Positions 1 through 7,433 of a stretch of 54,647 bases of DNA are shown here, piece by piece (position 1 is the stretch's first letter; each line of letters begins with the position of its first letter). The stretch comes from Verrucomicrobia subdivision 3 bacterium UBA693. Lineage in GTDB: Bacteria > Verrucomicrobiota > Verrucomicrobiia > Limisphaerales > UBA8199. The notes beneath the pieces were generated by a model, which saw nothing but the letters and a program-made list of their open reading frames with translations, had not been told where the DNA came from and searched no databases. The position numbers were made by a program, and so were the translations under genes. The stretch spans positions 1 through 54,647 of the forward strand of contig DBMR01000062.1 in the NCBI GenBank assembly GCA_002298785.1, in the 5' to 3' direction.

Positions 1-39
1 GTTTCCTGTTGGACTAACCCAACGAAGCAGCGGTGTCAC

Positions 40-45
40 TATAAT
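40..45 (+). promoter_or_regulatory. possible -10 box upstream of shc
   Basis: A perfect TATAAT lies about 100 bases before the first possible start of the cyclase gene. No convincing -35 box sits 16-18 bases upstream of it. A near-perfect inverted repeat (CTGTCCTA/TAGGGCAG) at 65-80 follows in the leader. This is a weak promoter guess from sequence only. Confidence 0.3.
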
Positions 46-252
46 ATGCGGGTGTCAATAGTGACTGTCCTATAGGGCAGCGGAGAGGCTGAAAAGCCAT
101 GGCGATATCCACTCAAACAATTACTATTCATATATTTCCATAAACAAATGCACCCACTATCGCCCACTGCGTGCAGGCGGATTTTGCCTTTACAGACCAA
201 GCATTCGCCTGCAACCTATGCATTCGTGGAAGTCCTATCGTCCCAAGTAAGA

Positions 253-2256
253 ATGCAGGTAACGAAGCCACATCCGCCAGCAGTTGACCCTGCGATTCCC
301 GCTGGGTTCAAGGCCGCCTTGGCGCGCTCCCAAACGTACCTCCTGAGCGTTCAGAAACCGGAAGGTTATTGGATTGGGGAGTTAATGGTGGATTCGACGC
401 TCAACTCGGACATGATCGCCTACCATCATTGGAACGGTAAGGTCGATTTGGACTGGCAGCGCAAGGCGGTGAATCACATCTTTTCACTGCAACTGGCGGA
501 TGGTGGTTGGAATATCTACCATGGCGGCCCCTCGGAAGTTAATGCGACCATTAAAGCCTACCTGGCGTTGAAATTGGCCGGGGTGCCGGTAACCGACCCC
601 CGCATGCTCAAAGCGCGCGAGGTCGCACTCAGCCACGGCGGTGTGCCGCGGATGAACACCTTTTCCAAGCTCTACCTGGCTCTGCTTGGACTCTTCCCCT
701 GGGAATATGTCCCCACGATTCCCTGTGAGGTGATCCTGATCGGCAAATGGTTCTATGTGAACTTCAACGAAATGAGTTCCTGGAGCCGCTCGATGCTGGT
801 GCCCCTGGCCATCATCAACCATTTCAAACCGACCCGACAGCTCGACATCGACCTGGACGAACTCTACCCGGAAGGCGTACACGAGCGCGACCTGGCGCTG
901 GCCCCCGATCCCGAGCGCATCACCTGGCGCAACTTTTTCCTCTGGCTGGATCGCGTGCACAAATTTGCCGAATGGTTTGCGCAAAACGGAATTCACCCGT
1001 TCCGCAAGCAAGCGCTCAAACGAGCCGAGGAATGGATGCTGGAGCGCTTCGAAGGCTCGGACGGTCTCGCGGCCATTTTCCCGGCGATTCTGAATTCGCT
1101 GATCGCGCTGAAGGCCCTCGGCTATTGTGATACGCATCCCCACGTGTTGCGCGCGGAACGCGAGCTCAAGAAACTCGAACACGAAACCACGCATTCTGTC
1201 CGCATCGAGCCCTGCCTTTCCCCAGTGTGGGACACGGCGATCGTGGCGATCTGCTTAAGAGAATCCGGCGTGCCCGCCGATCACCCGGCCCTGAAGAAAA
1301 GCTGCGAATGGTTAATGACCAAGGAAATCCGCTTCCGCGGCGACTGGCAGCACAAAAACGCGACTTACGTGGAGCCCAGCGGCTGGGTGTTCGAATTCGA
1401 AAACAAGTGGAACCCGGACGTCGACGACACCGCGATGGTGCTGCTGGCGTTGCGACAGGTGCCGACGGGTAATCCGGCGACCCGCGATGAATGTTTTCTG
1501 CGCGGGCTCAAATGGATGCTCACTTTTCAATGCAAGGACGGCGGCTGGGCGGCCTTTGACAAGGATTGCACCAAAGGTGTATTGGAGAAGGTGCCGTTTG
1601 CCGATCACAACGCGATGCTGGATCCCGAGTGCGCCGATATCACGGCGCGCATCCTCGAGTTGCTGGGATACGAGGGGTATCCTTTGGACCATCCCCAGGT
1701 TCAGAAAGCCCTGGCATATCTGCGCGAAGAACAGGAAGCCGACGGTTCCTGGTACGGCCGTTGGGGCGTTAACTATATTTATGGCACGTGGCAGGTGCTG
1801 CGCGGGTTGCGGGCCATGAACCTCGACATGCGCCAGCCCTGGATTCTCAAAGCGCGCGACTGGCTCGAGAGCGTGCAGCATGAGGATGGTGGCTGGGGCG
1901 AGCGCTGTAACACCTATGATGACCCGGTCTTTAAAGGCCAGGGTCCCAGCACCGCGTCGCAAACCGCCTGGGCCATCATGGGCATGTGCGCCTTTGACGA
2001 TCCGCACTTGCCCAGCATCCGGCGCGGGATTGAATACCTCATCCGCACTCAAAATCCCGACGGTTCCTGGACCGAAGCCGAAACTACGGGCACCGGCTTC
2101 CCGAAAGTGTTCTACCTGAAATACGACATGTATCGCAATGCCTGGCCCCTCCTCGCATTAGCCACTTACCAGCGCTTGCTGGAAGGCCGGCAACCAGGCC
2201 AGATCGATAATACCGGGCAACCCGCCCCAGTCGCAGCCAAAGTTTACCCCCGGTGA
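253..2256 (+). CDS. shc: squalene-hopene cyclase
   Basis: Cyclises squalene to hopene/diplopterol at the membrane, the first committed step of hopanoid synthesis. The frame is open from 148, but I prefer the ATG at 253 (protein starting MQVTKPHPP) because the extra 35 residues are low-quality and the family begins near here. The catalytic acid motif DVDD is at about residues 389-392, followed by TA as in class II terpene cyclases. At least five QW repeats are visible (QLADGGW, QCKDGGW, QEADGSW, QHEDGGW, QNPDGSW). Length of about 667 residues fits the family (630-720). The stop overlaps the pyrD start (GTGA), so the two are probably co-transcribed. No other hopanoid gene (hpnC/D/E, hpnH) is in the window. 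Product confident; start less so. Confidence 0.95.
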   Translation: MQVTKPHPPAVDPAIPAGFKAALARSQTYLLSVQKPEGYWIGELMVDSTLNSDMIAYHHWNGKVDLDWQRKAVNHIFSLQLADGGWNIYHGGPSEVNATIKAYLALKLAGVPVTDPRMLKAREVALSHGGVPRMNTFSKLYLALLGLFPWEYVPTIPCEVILIGKWFYVNFNEMSSWSRSMLVPLAIINHFKPTRQLDIDLDELYPEGVHERDLALAPDPERITWRNFFLWLDRVHKFAEWFAQNGIHPFRKQALKRAEEWMLERFEGSDGLAAIFPAILNSLIALKALGYCDTHPHVLRAERELKKLEHETTHSVRIEPCLSPVWDTAIVAICLRESGVPADHPALKKSCEWLMTKEIRFRGDWQHKNATYVEPSGWVFEFENKWNPDVDDTAMVLLALRQVPTGNPATRDECFLRGLKWMLTFQCKDGGWAAFDKDCTKGVLEKVPFADHNAMLDPECADITARILELLGYEGYPLDHPQVQKALAYLREEQEADGSWYGRWGVNYIYGTWQVLRGLRAMNLDMRQPWILKARDWLESVQHEDGGWGERCNTYDDPVFKGQGPSTASQTAWAIMGMCAFDDPHLPSIRRGIEYLIRTQNPDGSWTEAETTGTGFPKVFYLKYDMYRNAWPLLALATYQRLLEGRQPGQIDNTGQPAPVAAKVYPR

Positions 2257-3359
2257 ACTGGCTGTATCGGAACTGCCTTCGTCCCCTGCTCTTCCGCCAG
2301 GACGCGGAGCGAGTGCACAACCGCACTATGCGCGCCCTGGGCTGGATCGGGCGACATCCGTCCGCGACGCAGCTCCTTGGAAAATTTTGCGGGGCACCTT
2401 CTCTACCGACCTCGGTTTTTGGACTGAATTTTCCCAACCCTATTGGGCTGGCCGCCGGCATGGATAAGCACGCGGAAGCCTTGCCCGCCTGGCCCGCGCT
2501 AGGCTTTGGTTTCGCCGAACTGGGCGCGGTCACCTGGCATGCTCAACCAGGCAACCCGGCTCCGCGGGTGTTCCGTGCCATTCCGGAGCAAGCCATCGTC
2601 AACCGCATGGGCTTCAATAATCCCGGAGCTGAAGCCGTGGCGCAAACCCTCGCCCGCTGGCGCACTTCCGGGCTCTGGCCCGCTCACCCGGTAGGCATGA
2701 ACCTGGGTAAATCAAAAATCACCCCGCTCGAAAAAGCCCCGGAAGACTACGCCCGCTCGTTCGAGGTATTGCGCGAATTTCTCGACTTTTTTGTGGTGAA
2801 CGTGAGTTCCCCCAACACCCCCAACCTGCGCCAACTTCAGGATCGGGCAGCGCTGGGCCAGATCTTCTCCGCCTTGCACGAAGCGGCCGCCAAACCCGGC
2901 AAACGCCCTCCCATCCTGGTCAAAGTGGCTCCCGACCTCACGTTTGAAGCGCTGGATGATATTGTCGCCCTGGTGCAAGAACGCCAGGTGGCTGGAATTG
3001 TCGCCACCAACACCACCATCTCCCGGCCTGCCGCCACGGATCCTCATGTGCAGCGGGTATATGGTGAGCAAGGCGGGTTGAGTGGCAAACCGTTGCGTCA
3101 GCGCAGCACGGAGGTCATTCGGCACCTCTACCGCCAGACCAGCGGACGCGTGCCTATCATTGGGGTGGGCGGTATCTTCACCGTGGACGATGCCTGGGAG
3201 AAAATTTCGGCAGGCGCCTCATTACTGCAGGTTTACACCGGTTTAGTCTACGAGGGCCCCGGCTTGAACCGGGTTTTGGTTTCCGGCCTCAATGAAAAAC
3301 TTAAGCTGTTTAATTTTAACAACTTACAAATCGCAGTCGGATGCAATCGGGCCGGTTAG
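2253..3359 (+). CDS. pyrD: dihydroorotate dehydrogenase (quinone), class 2
   Basis: Oxidises dihydroorotate to orotate with a quinone acceptor at the cytoplasmic membrane, the fourth step of pyrimidine synthesis. The N-terminal amphipathic region (about 1-45) before the barrel is the class 2 membrane-binding extension. Visible motifs are NPIGLAAGMDK (62-72), NRMGFNN (117-123), NVSSPNTPN (183-191, catalytic Ser186 by alignment to the E. coli enzyme), VKVAPDL (223-229) and the phosphate-binding GVGGIFT. The start is GTG and shares four bases with the shc stop, suggesting translational coupling. The C-terminal 20 residues after the family core look lineage-specific. Confidence 0.95.
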   Translation: MNWLYRNCLRPLLFRQDAERVHNRTMRALGWIGRHPSATQLLGKFCGAPSLPTSVFGLNFPNPIGLAAGMDKHAEALPAWPALGFGFAELGAVTWHAQPGNPAPRVFRAIPEQAIVNRMGFNNPGAEAVAQTLARWRTSGLWPAHPVGMNLGKSKITPLEKAPEDYARSFEVLREFLDFFVVNVSSPNTPNLRQLQDRAALGQIFSALHEAAAKPGKRPPILVKVAPDLTFEALDDIVALVQERQVAGIVATNTTISRPAATDPHVQRVYGEQGGLSGKPLRQRSTEVIRHLYRQTSGRVPIIGVGGIFTVDDAWEKISAGASLLQVYTGLVYEGPGLNRVLVSGLNEKLKLFNFNNLQIAVGCNRAG

Positions 3360-3422
3360 GACCGGTGCCGCCCCCTTTTCAACCTCAGCTAATTAATCTT
3401 GTCGTCGGTTTAATCTCCGCGC

Positions 3423-3451
3423 TTGACCGCTGGCCTAAAACAGCTTATAAA
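3423..3451 (+). promoter_or_regulatory. sigma-70 type promoter for the HU-like gene
   Basis: TTGACC (3423-3428), a 17-base spacer and TATAAA (3446-3451) make a near-consensus promoter with a transcription start expected near 3458 and a leader of about 30 bases. It sits in the 130-base gap between pyrD and the HU-like gene, so that gene is probably transcribed independently. Confidence 0.6.
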
Positions 3452-3489
3452 AAGTAAAACACGTAACAATACAAACCTGACCCCCAACT

Positions 3490-3828
3490 ATGACATTGAC
3501 TAAAAGGGATTTGGTTGTTCGCATCAGCGAGGACACGGGCATGATCCAGCAGCAAGTGCTGGACGTCGTCCAGAAGACCCTTGATTACATCGCCGACGCG
3601 CTCGCCAAGGGAGACAAGGTCGAGCTACGCAATTTTGGGGTGTTTGAAGTAAAAACCCGCAAAGCGAGGATCGGCCGCAACCCCAACGCTCCGGAAACGG
3701 ACGTGCCCATTCCGCAGCGCTGCGTGGTGAAATTCAAACCCGGAAAAGAAATGCGCGCCGAGGTCTTGAAGATTCAGGCGACGCCGCCGAGCGACACGCC
3801 GCCACCACCGGCTGCCCCCACCGCTTAG
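3490..3828 (+). CDS. HU/IHF family DNA-binding protein
   Basis: Small nucleoid protein that bends DNA as a dimer. The 112-residue product shows the family layout: N-terminal helices (TKRDLVVRISEDTG), then NFGVFEVKTRKARIGRNPNAPE (about residues 48-68) carrying the conserved RxGRNP element and Pro of the DNA-inserting beta arm, then the VVKFKPGKEM segment near 77-89. A short Pro/Ala/Thr tail (residues 95-112) is beyond the normal 90-residue core. It has its own promoter upstream and a terminator directly downstream. HU versus IHF cannot be settled from motifs, so no symbol is given. Confidence 0.9.
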   Translation: MTLTKRDLVVRISEDTGMIQQQVLDVVQKTLDYIADALAKGDKVELRNFGVFEVKTRKARIGRNPNAPETDVPIPQRCVVKFKPGKEMRAEVLKIQATPPSDTPPPPAAPTA

Positions 3829-3851
3829 CCAGACCGCCAGGACTTTTCAGC

Positions 3852-3890
3852 ACGGGCGGCGCCCTCTTGGGCGCGTGCCCGTTTTTCTTT
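3852..3890 (+). terminator. rho-independent terminator after the HU-like gene
   Basis: A GC-rich hairpin pairs ACGGGC (3852-3857) with GCCCGT (3877-3882), with GCGCCC/GGGCGC inside, and is followed by TTTTTCTTT. It ends the HU-like transcript before hisS. Confidence 0.8.
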
Positions 3891-3930
3891 GGATTTCCCG
3901 CCAGCCATGGCCTAATCTGGCCCGCTGATT

Positions 3931-5193
3931 ATGGAACGTTTGCCTGGATTTCGTGATTTCTATCCCGAACCGCTGCCGCCGTCCGAACCCTGGAGCGCGG
4001 ATCTGCGCCAGTATATTTTTGATAAATGGCGCACGGTCTCGCGGCGGTATGGATTTCGCGAATACGACGGCCCGCCGCTCGAAACCCTCGAACTTTTCAC
4101 CACCAAGAGCGGAGCGGAAATTGTCGGCCAACTCTACAACTTCACCGACAAAGGGGACCGTGCAATCTCGCTGCGCCCCGAGATGACCCCTACGCTGGCG
4201 CGCATGGTCGCCGCCCGCGAGCGCAGCTACAAAAAGCCCATTAAGTGGTTCGCCCTCCCCCAGCTCTTTCGCTACGAACGCCAGCAAAAAGGCCGCCTGC
4301 GCGAGCATTTCCAGTTCAACGCTGACATCGTGGGGGAAACCGACCCGTCCGCCGACGCGGAATTGGCCGCCCTCCTCATTGATTCCCTGCGCGCCTTCGG
4401 CCTGACCGCCGCGGATTTTGTCCTGCGCCTGAGCAGCCGGAATGCCTGGCACGACTTCTTTGTGGCCCGGCAAGGCGCGCCGGAAGCGGAATACGAGTTT
4501 TACCAGGCCATCGACAAACTGGAGCGCGAAGAGCCCGCCAAAACCGAAGAAAAGTTGCGTCGCATCGGCTTTTCATTAGAGGAGGTGCGCGCCTTTATCG
4601 AGCAAGGCACGCCGACGCGCGAGTTGGCGGGCGTCATGGAAAACCTGGCCGCCCGTGGACTAGGAGAGTTCGTAAAGATCGACTACCGCGTGATTCGCGG
4701 TCTGGCATACTACACTGGGATTGTGTTTGAAGCCTTCGACCGCAAAGGCGAATTCCGAGCGATCGCCGGCGGCGGCCGTTACGACAACCTGCTGAAACTT
4801 ATCAGCGGCGGGCGGGTTGACTTGCCCGCCCTGGGCTTCGGAATGGGCGATGTCGTCCTGGGCGAATTGTTGAAGGCTCGCGGTTTGGTGCCGTCATTTA
4901 CAACCGGCCTCGATGTTTTTTGTCTTATCGAAGCCGAGGAATTGCGCGCGGACTCGCTGCGTCTAATTCAGTCTTTGCGCGAGGCCGGATTTGCCACCGA
5001 CTTCTCCCTGATGCCGGCCAAAGCCGACAAACAGTTCAAGCGCGCCCAGGAACTGGGAGTTTCCTGGATCGTCCGACTCGTGCCTAACACTGAGGGAACT
5101 CTGGAAGCGCGGGTAAAGAATCTCCAAAGTCGCGAGGAGAAAATATACCCTCCCCAGGAAGTGGCTTCGCTGCTCCGTAACGGGGTGAAATAG
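3931..5193 (+). CDS. hisS: histidyl-tRNA synthetase
   Basis: Class II synthetase that charges tRNA-His in the cytoplasm. Motif 2 (RPEMTPTLARMV near residues 87-98) and the HisRS signature GLAYYTGIVFE (about 256-266) are present, as is the motif 3 region (ALGFGMGD, near 302). A C-terminal anticodon-binding domain runs from about 325 to 415. Length (420) is normal. The start ATG at 3931 directly precedes the expected MERLPGFRDF N terminus. It is preceded by the HU-gene terminator, so it must have its own promoter in the short gap, which I could not identify. Confidence 0.96.
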   Translation: MERLPGFRDFYPEPLPPSEPWSADLRQYIFDKWRTVSRRYGFREYDGPPLETLELFTTKSGAEIVGQLYNFTDKGDRAISLRPEMTPTLARMVAARERSYKKPIKWFALPQLFRYERQQKGRLREHFQFNADIVGETDPSADAELAALLIDSLRAFGLTAADFVLRLSSRNAWHDFFVARQGAPEAEYEFYQAIDKLEREEPAKTEEKLRRIGFSLEEVRAFIEQGTPTRELAGVMENLAARGLGEFVKIDYRVIRGLAYYTGIVFEAFDRKGEFRAIAGGGRYDNLLKLISGGRVDLPALGFGMGDVVLGELLKARGLVPSFTTGLDVFCLIEAEELRADSLRLIQSLREAGFATDFSLMPAKADKQFKRAQELGVSWIVRLVPNTEGTLEARVKNLQSREEKIYPPQEVASLLRNGVK

Positions 5194-5231
5194 CCGCCGA
5201 CTGTAGCGGGTAATCGGATCCGCTAAATGCC

Positions 5232-5256
5232 AAAAAGGCGAGGCTTGCGCCTCGCC
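5232..5256 (-). terminator. rho-independent terminator of the rpsP-rplS operon
   Basis: On the minus strand GGCGAGGC, loop GCAA, GCCTCGCC is followed immediately by TTTTT. It lies 28 bases after the rplS stop. On the plus strand no T run follows, so it mainly serves the minus operon although it also lies after hisS. Confidence 0.85.
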
Positions 5257-5283
5257 TGTGAAATTCTAAACCGCCCGGGGCGC

Positions 5284-5664
5284 TCAGGCCTTGGGCTTGG
5301 CAGCCGCGACTTTGCTCTCCTTTTCCTTCACGAGCGTCGCACCCTTGCCGAGGCGTTTGCGGAGGTAGGTCAGTTTCGCGCGTCGCACCGCGCCTTTGCG
5401 CTCGACTTCCACTCGCTCGACGCGGGGCGAATGAACCGGGAACACACGTTCCACCCCTTCGCCGTAGCTGATGCGGCGCACGGTGAACATTTCGTTCAAA
5501 CCATGGCCACGACGGCCAATAACCACTCCGGAAAAGACCTGGATACGTTCCTTGTCGCCTTCCACCACTTTGGTATGGACGCGCACGGAATCACCAACGC
5601 CAAAATCCACCGCTTCTTTGCGGTACTGCTCCGATTCAATTTTATCAAGTAATGCCTGGTTCAT
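5284..5664 (-). CDS. rplS: 50S ribosomal protein L19
   Basis: Ribosomal protein at the 30S-50S interface. The 126-residue frame begins MNQALLDKIE and carries the L19 core: GDSVRVHTKV, GDKERIQVFSGVVIGRRG, FTVRRISYGEGVERVFP and the KRKGAVRRAKLTYLRKR-like end. The ATG at 5664 is chosen over longer frames because it is the conserved N terminus and overlaps the trmD stop (ATGA), as in translationally coupled genes. A lysine/alanine tail follows residue 110. Last gene of rpsP-khpA-trmD-rplS. Confidence 0.95.
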   Translation of the reverse strand: MNQALLDKIESEQYRKEAVDFGVGDSVRVHTKVVEGDKERIQVFSGVVIGRRGHGLNEMFTVRRISYGEGVERVFPVHSPRVERVEVERKGAVRRAKLTYLRKRLGKGATLVKEKESKVAAAKPKA

Positions 5665-6344
5665 AAATTTTCTTTCTTCTCGAGCAAATCTGGTCGCCGC
5701 TCTTCGGTGCGCTGGCGGGCTTGCTCGGCCCGCCATTTGGCAATCAGCGCGTGGTTTCCGGAAACCAATACTTCCGGCACCCGCCATCCGCGAAATTCCG
5801 CTGGCCGGGTGTATTGCGGATATTCCAGCAAATCCTGGCTGAACGACTCGTCCCGCGAACTGTCATCATCACCCAGCGCTCCCGGCAACAAACGGACCAC
5901 CGCATCGATGATTACCATCACCGGCAAGGCGCCGTTCGTAAGAACATAATCGCCAATCGACAACTCGTCATCGGCCAATTGTTCCCGAATGCGTTCGTCG
6001 AATCCTTCGTAATGGCCGCACACCATCAGCAAATGCTCCTGGCCGGCCAACTCGCGCGCAATCGCCTGGTTAAACCTCCGTCCGGAGGGCGATACGAGGA
6101 TTACCCGCGTATTTTCGCGCGTTAACGCTTCGACTGCTTCAAAGATCGGTTCGGGCTTCAACAACATGCCCGGGCCACCCCCAAACGGGCGGTCATCGAC
6201 CGTCCGATGACGGTCGTGCGCGTAATCGCGCAAATTATGCATCCCCAAATCCAGCAATCCCGCTTCCCGGGCGCGCTTTATGATGCTCTCATCCAACGGC
6301 CCGGCAAACATCCCGGGGAAAAGGGTGATGACATCCACTTTCAT
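5661..6344 (-). CDS. trmD: tRNA (guanine-N1-)-methyltransferase
   Basis: SPOUT-class enzyme that makes m1G37 in tRNAs from S-adenosylmethionine, which prevents +1 frameshifting. Motifs VDDRPFGGGPGM (about 50-61), GHYEGFDERI (about 112-121) and SIGDYVLTNG (about 132-141) are the trefoil-knot cofactor and catalytic segments. 227 residues is normal. It lies between khpA and rplS with a 38-base gap to khpA and a 4-base overlap with rplS. Confidence 0.96.
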   Translation of the reverse strand: MKVDVITLFPGMFAGPLDESIIKRAREAGLLDLGMHNLRDYAHDRHRTVDDRPFGGGPGMLLKPEPIFEAVEALTRENTRVILVSPSGRRFNQAIARELAGQEHLLMVCGHYEGFDERIREQLADDELSIGDYVLTNGALPVMVIIDAVVRLLPGALGDDDSSRDESFSQDLLEYPQYTRPAEFRGWRVPEVLVSGNHALIAKWRAEQARQRTEERRPDLLEKKENL

Positions 6345-6382
6345 CGCCTGAGCGGGACGCTAATCCCAGCCGGCCAACCGCC

Positions 6383-6628
6383 TTAGGCGGCTGGCTTTTC
6401 TTCTACAATTTCGAGCGTGCAACGCAGCCCCTTTTTCGCGCTGCTCGCGAGCATGAGCGACCGGATGGCGTTGATCGTCATGCCTTGCCGCCCAATGACC
6501 TTGCCCACATCCTGCGGGTGCAACCGCAACTCGTAGACCGTGGTGCCCTCACGCTCAACAGGGGTCACCGTCACGGCCTCGGGATACTGCACCAGCCCTT
6601 TAACGACATACTCGAGAAAGGCTTGCAT
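6383..6628 (-). CDS. khpA: KH-domain RNA-binding protein KhpA
   Basis: Small cytoplasmic RNA-binding protein of the KhpA/YlqC family, which in Gram-positive bacteria pairs with KhpB. The 81 residues hold one KH domain with the GKVIGRQGMTINAIR signature (the GxxG loop is GRQG). It sits between rpsP and trmD, the usual place in Firmicutes and related lineages. rimM, often present beside it, is absent here. Confidence 0.9.
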   Translation of the reverse strand: MQAFLEYVVKGLVQYPEAVTVTPVEREGTTVYELRLHPQDVGKVIGRQGMTINAIRSLMLASSAKKGLRCTLEIVEEKPAA

Positions 6629-6644
6629 AGGGCCATTCCCGCGG

Positions 6645-6893
6645 TTAAGCCGCAGCGCGACTGGCCTTGCGAATGAAGCTGGCCACGGTCTCGCTGGGCT
6701 GCGCGCCCTTGCTAACCCAATACTTGGCCCGCTCCAGGTCCATGGTCACGTTATCGCCCTTCTTCAGCGGCTGATACGTCCCCAGTTCCTCGATAAACTT
6801 GCCGTCCCGCGGACTGCGGCTGTCGGCCACCACTATGCGGAAGACCGGGGAGTTTTTAGCTCCCACGCGCTTCATGCGAATTCTTACTGCCAT
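6645..6893 (-). CDS. rpsP: 30S ribosomal protein S16
   Basis: Small-subunit assembly protein, 82 residues. The conserved N terminus MAVRIRMKRVGAKNSP and the R-x-V-VADSRSPRDGKFIEELGTY segment are clear. The start at 6893 is chosen over a longer frame to 6950 because S16 proteins begin MAVxIR. First gene of the operon; khpA follows after 16 bases. Confidence 0.95.
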   Translation of the reverse strand: MAVRIRMKRVGAKNSPVFRIVVADSRSPRDGKFIEELGTYQPLKKGDNVTMDLERAKYWVSKGAQPSETVASFIRKASRAAA

Positions 6894-6962
6894 AAAATTG
6901 TTGTCTGCTCGCCAGTACGCCTCATGACGCCGGCCTTGGGTTTCGCCCAAAAATGAGGGGAG

Positions 6963-6991
6963 AGACTAGTCTCGCAGTTAGCGATTGGCAA
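6963..6991 (-). promoter_or_regulatory. possible promoter of the rpsP operon
   Basis: Reading the minus strand, TTGCCA (6991-6986), 17 bases and TAGTCT (6968-6963) could form a sigma-70 promoter about 70 bases upstream of rpsP. The -10 box is a poor match. Confidence 0.35.
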
Positions 6992-7054
6992 GCCCTGTTT
7001 TGAAAATTATCGTGCTCGGAAGGCTTTCCCCATCCCGGTTTCCACCGCCACCCT

Positions 7055-7279
7055 TTAAAGCCTTGCTGTCAACACCCAAACCGCGGTCCAAATTAGCCCG
7101 GCCAACAGCCCCAGCGATCCTACGATAAACAACACAAGTTGGCCCCCCCCCAACTCGGAACGACCCCTGGTCCGCACTCCCGCCTCGCCATCCTCCGATG
7201 AAAGCGAATAGTTACAGAACGGGCAGCGCTCTACCTCGAGCACTATTTCGCGTCCGCAATCTTTGCACATCCGGGCCAT
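7055..7279 (-). CDS. small zinc-ribbon membrane protein
   Basis: A 74-residue protein with an N-terminal zinc ribbon (CKDCG near residue 5 and CPFC near 20) and one C-terminal membrane segment (about residues 48-70, LVLFIVGSLGLLAGLIWTAVW). The start at 7279 (MARMCKDCG) is preferred; the frame could begin at 7303. Such proteins are common, unnamed and of unknown role. It is separated from rpsP by about 160 bases. Confidence 0.6.
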   Translation of the reverse strand: MARMCKDCGREIVLEVERCPFCNYSLSSEDGEAGVRTRGRSELGGGQLVLFIVGSLGLLAGLIWTAVWVLTARL

Positions 7280-7433
7280 CTTTTTAACCACTCCCAACCA
7301 CAAACCACACCCCGCACCAACTTGTTTATGCCTTGATTCTGCTCAGGGCCATCAGTGGAAGTCAAGGTTTAATTAGCCTCGGCAATCGTGCCCTCCGCCA
7401 GCGCTATCCTCTTTAACCCACCAGCCTCCCTCC

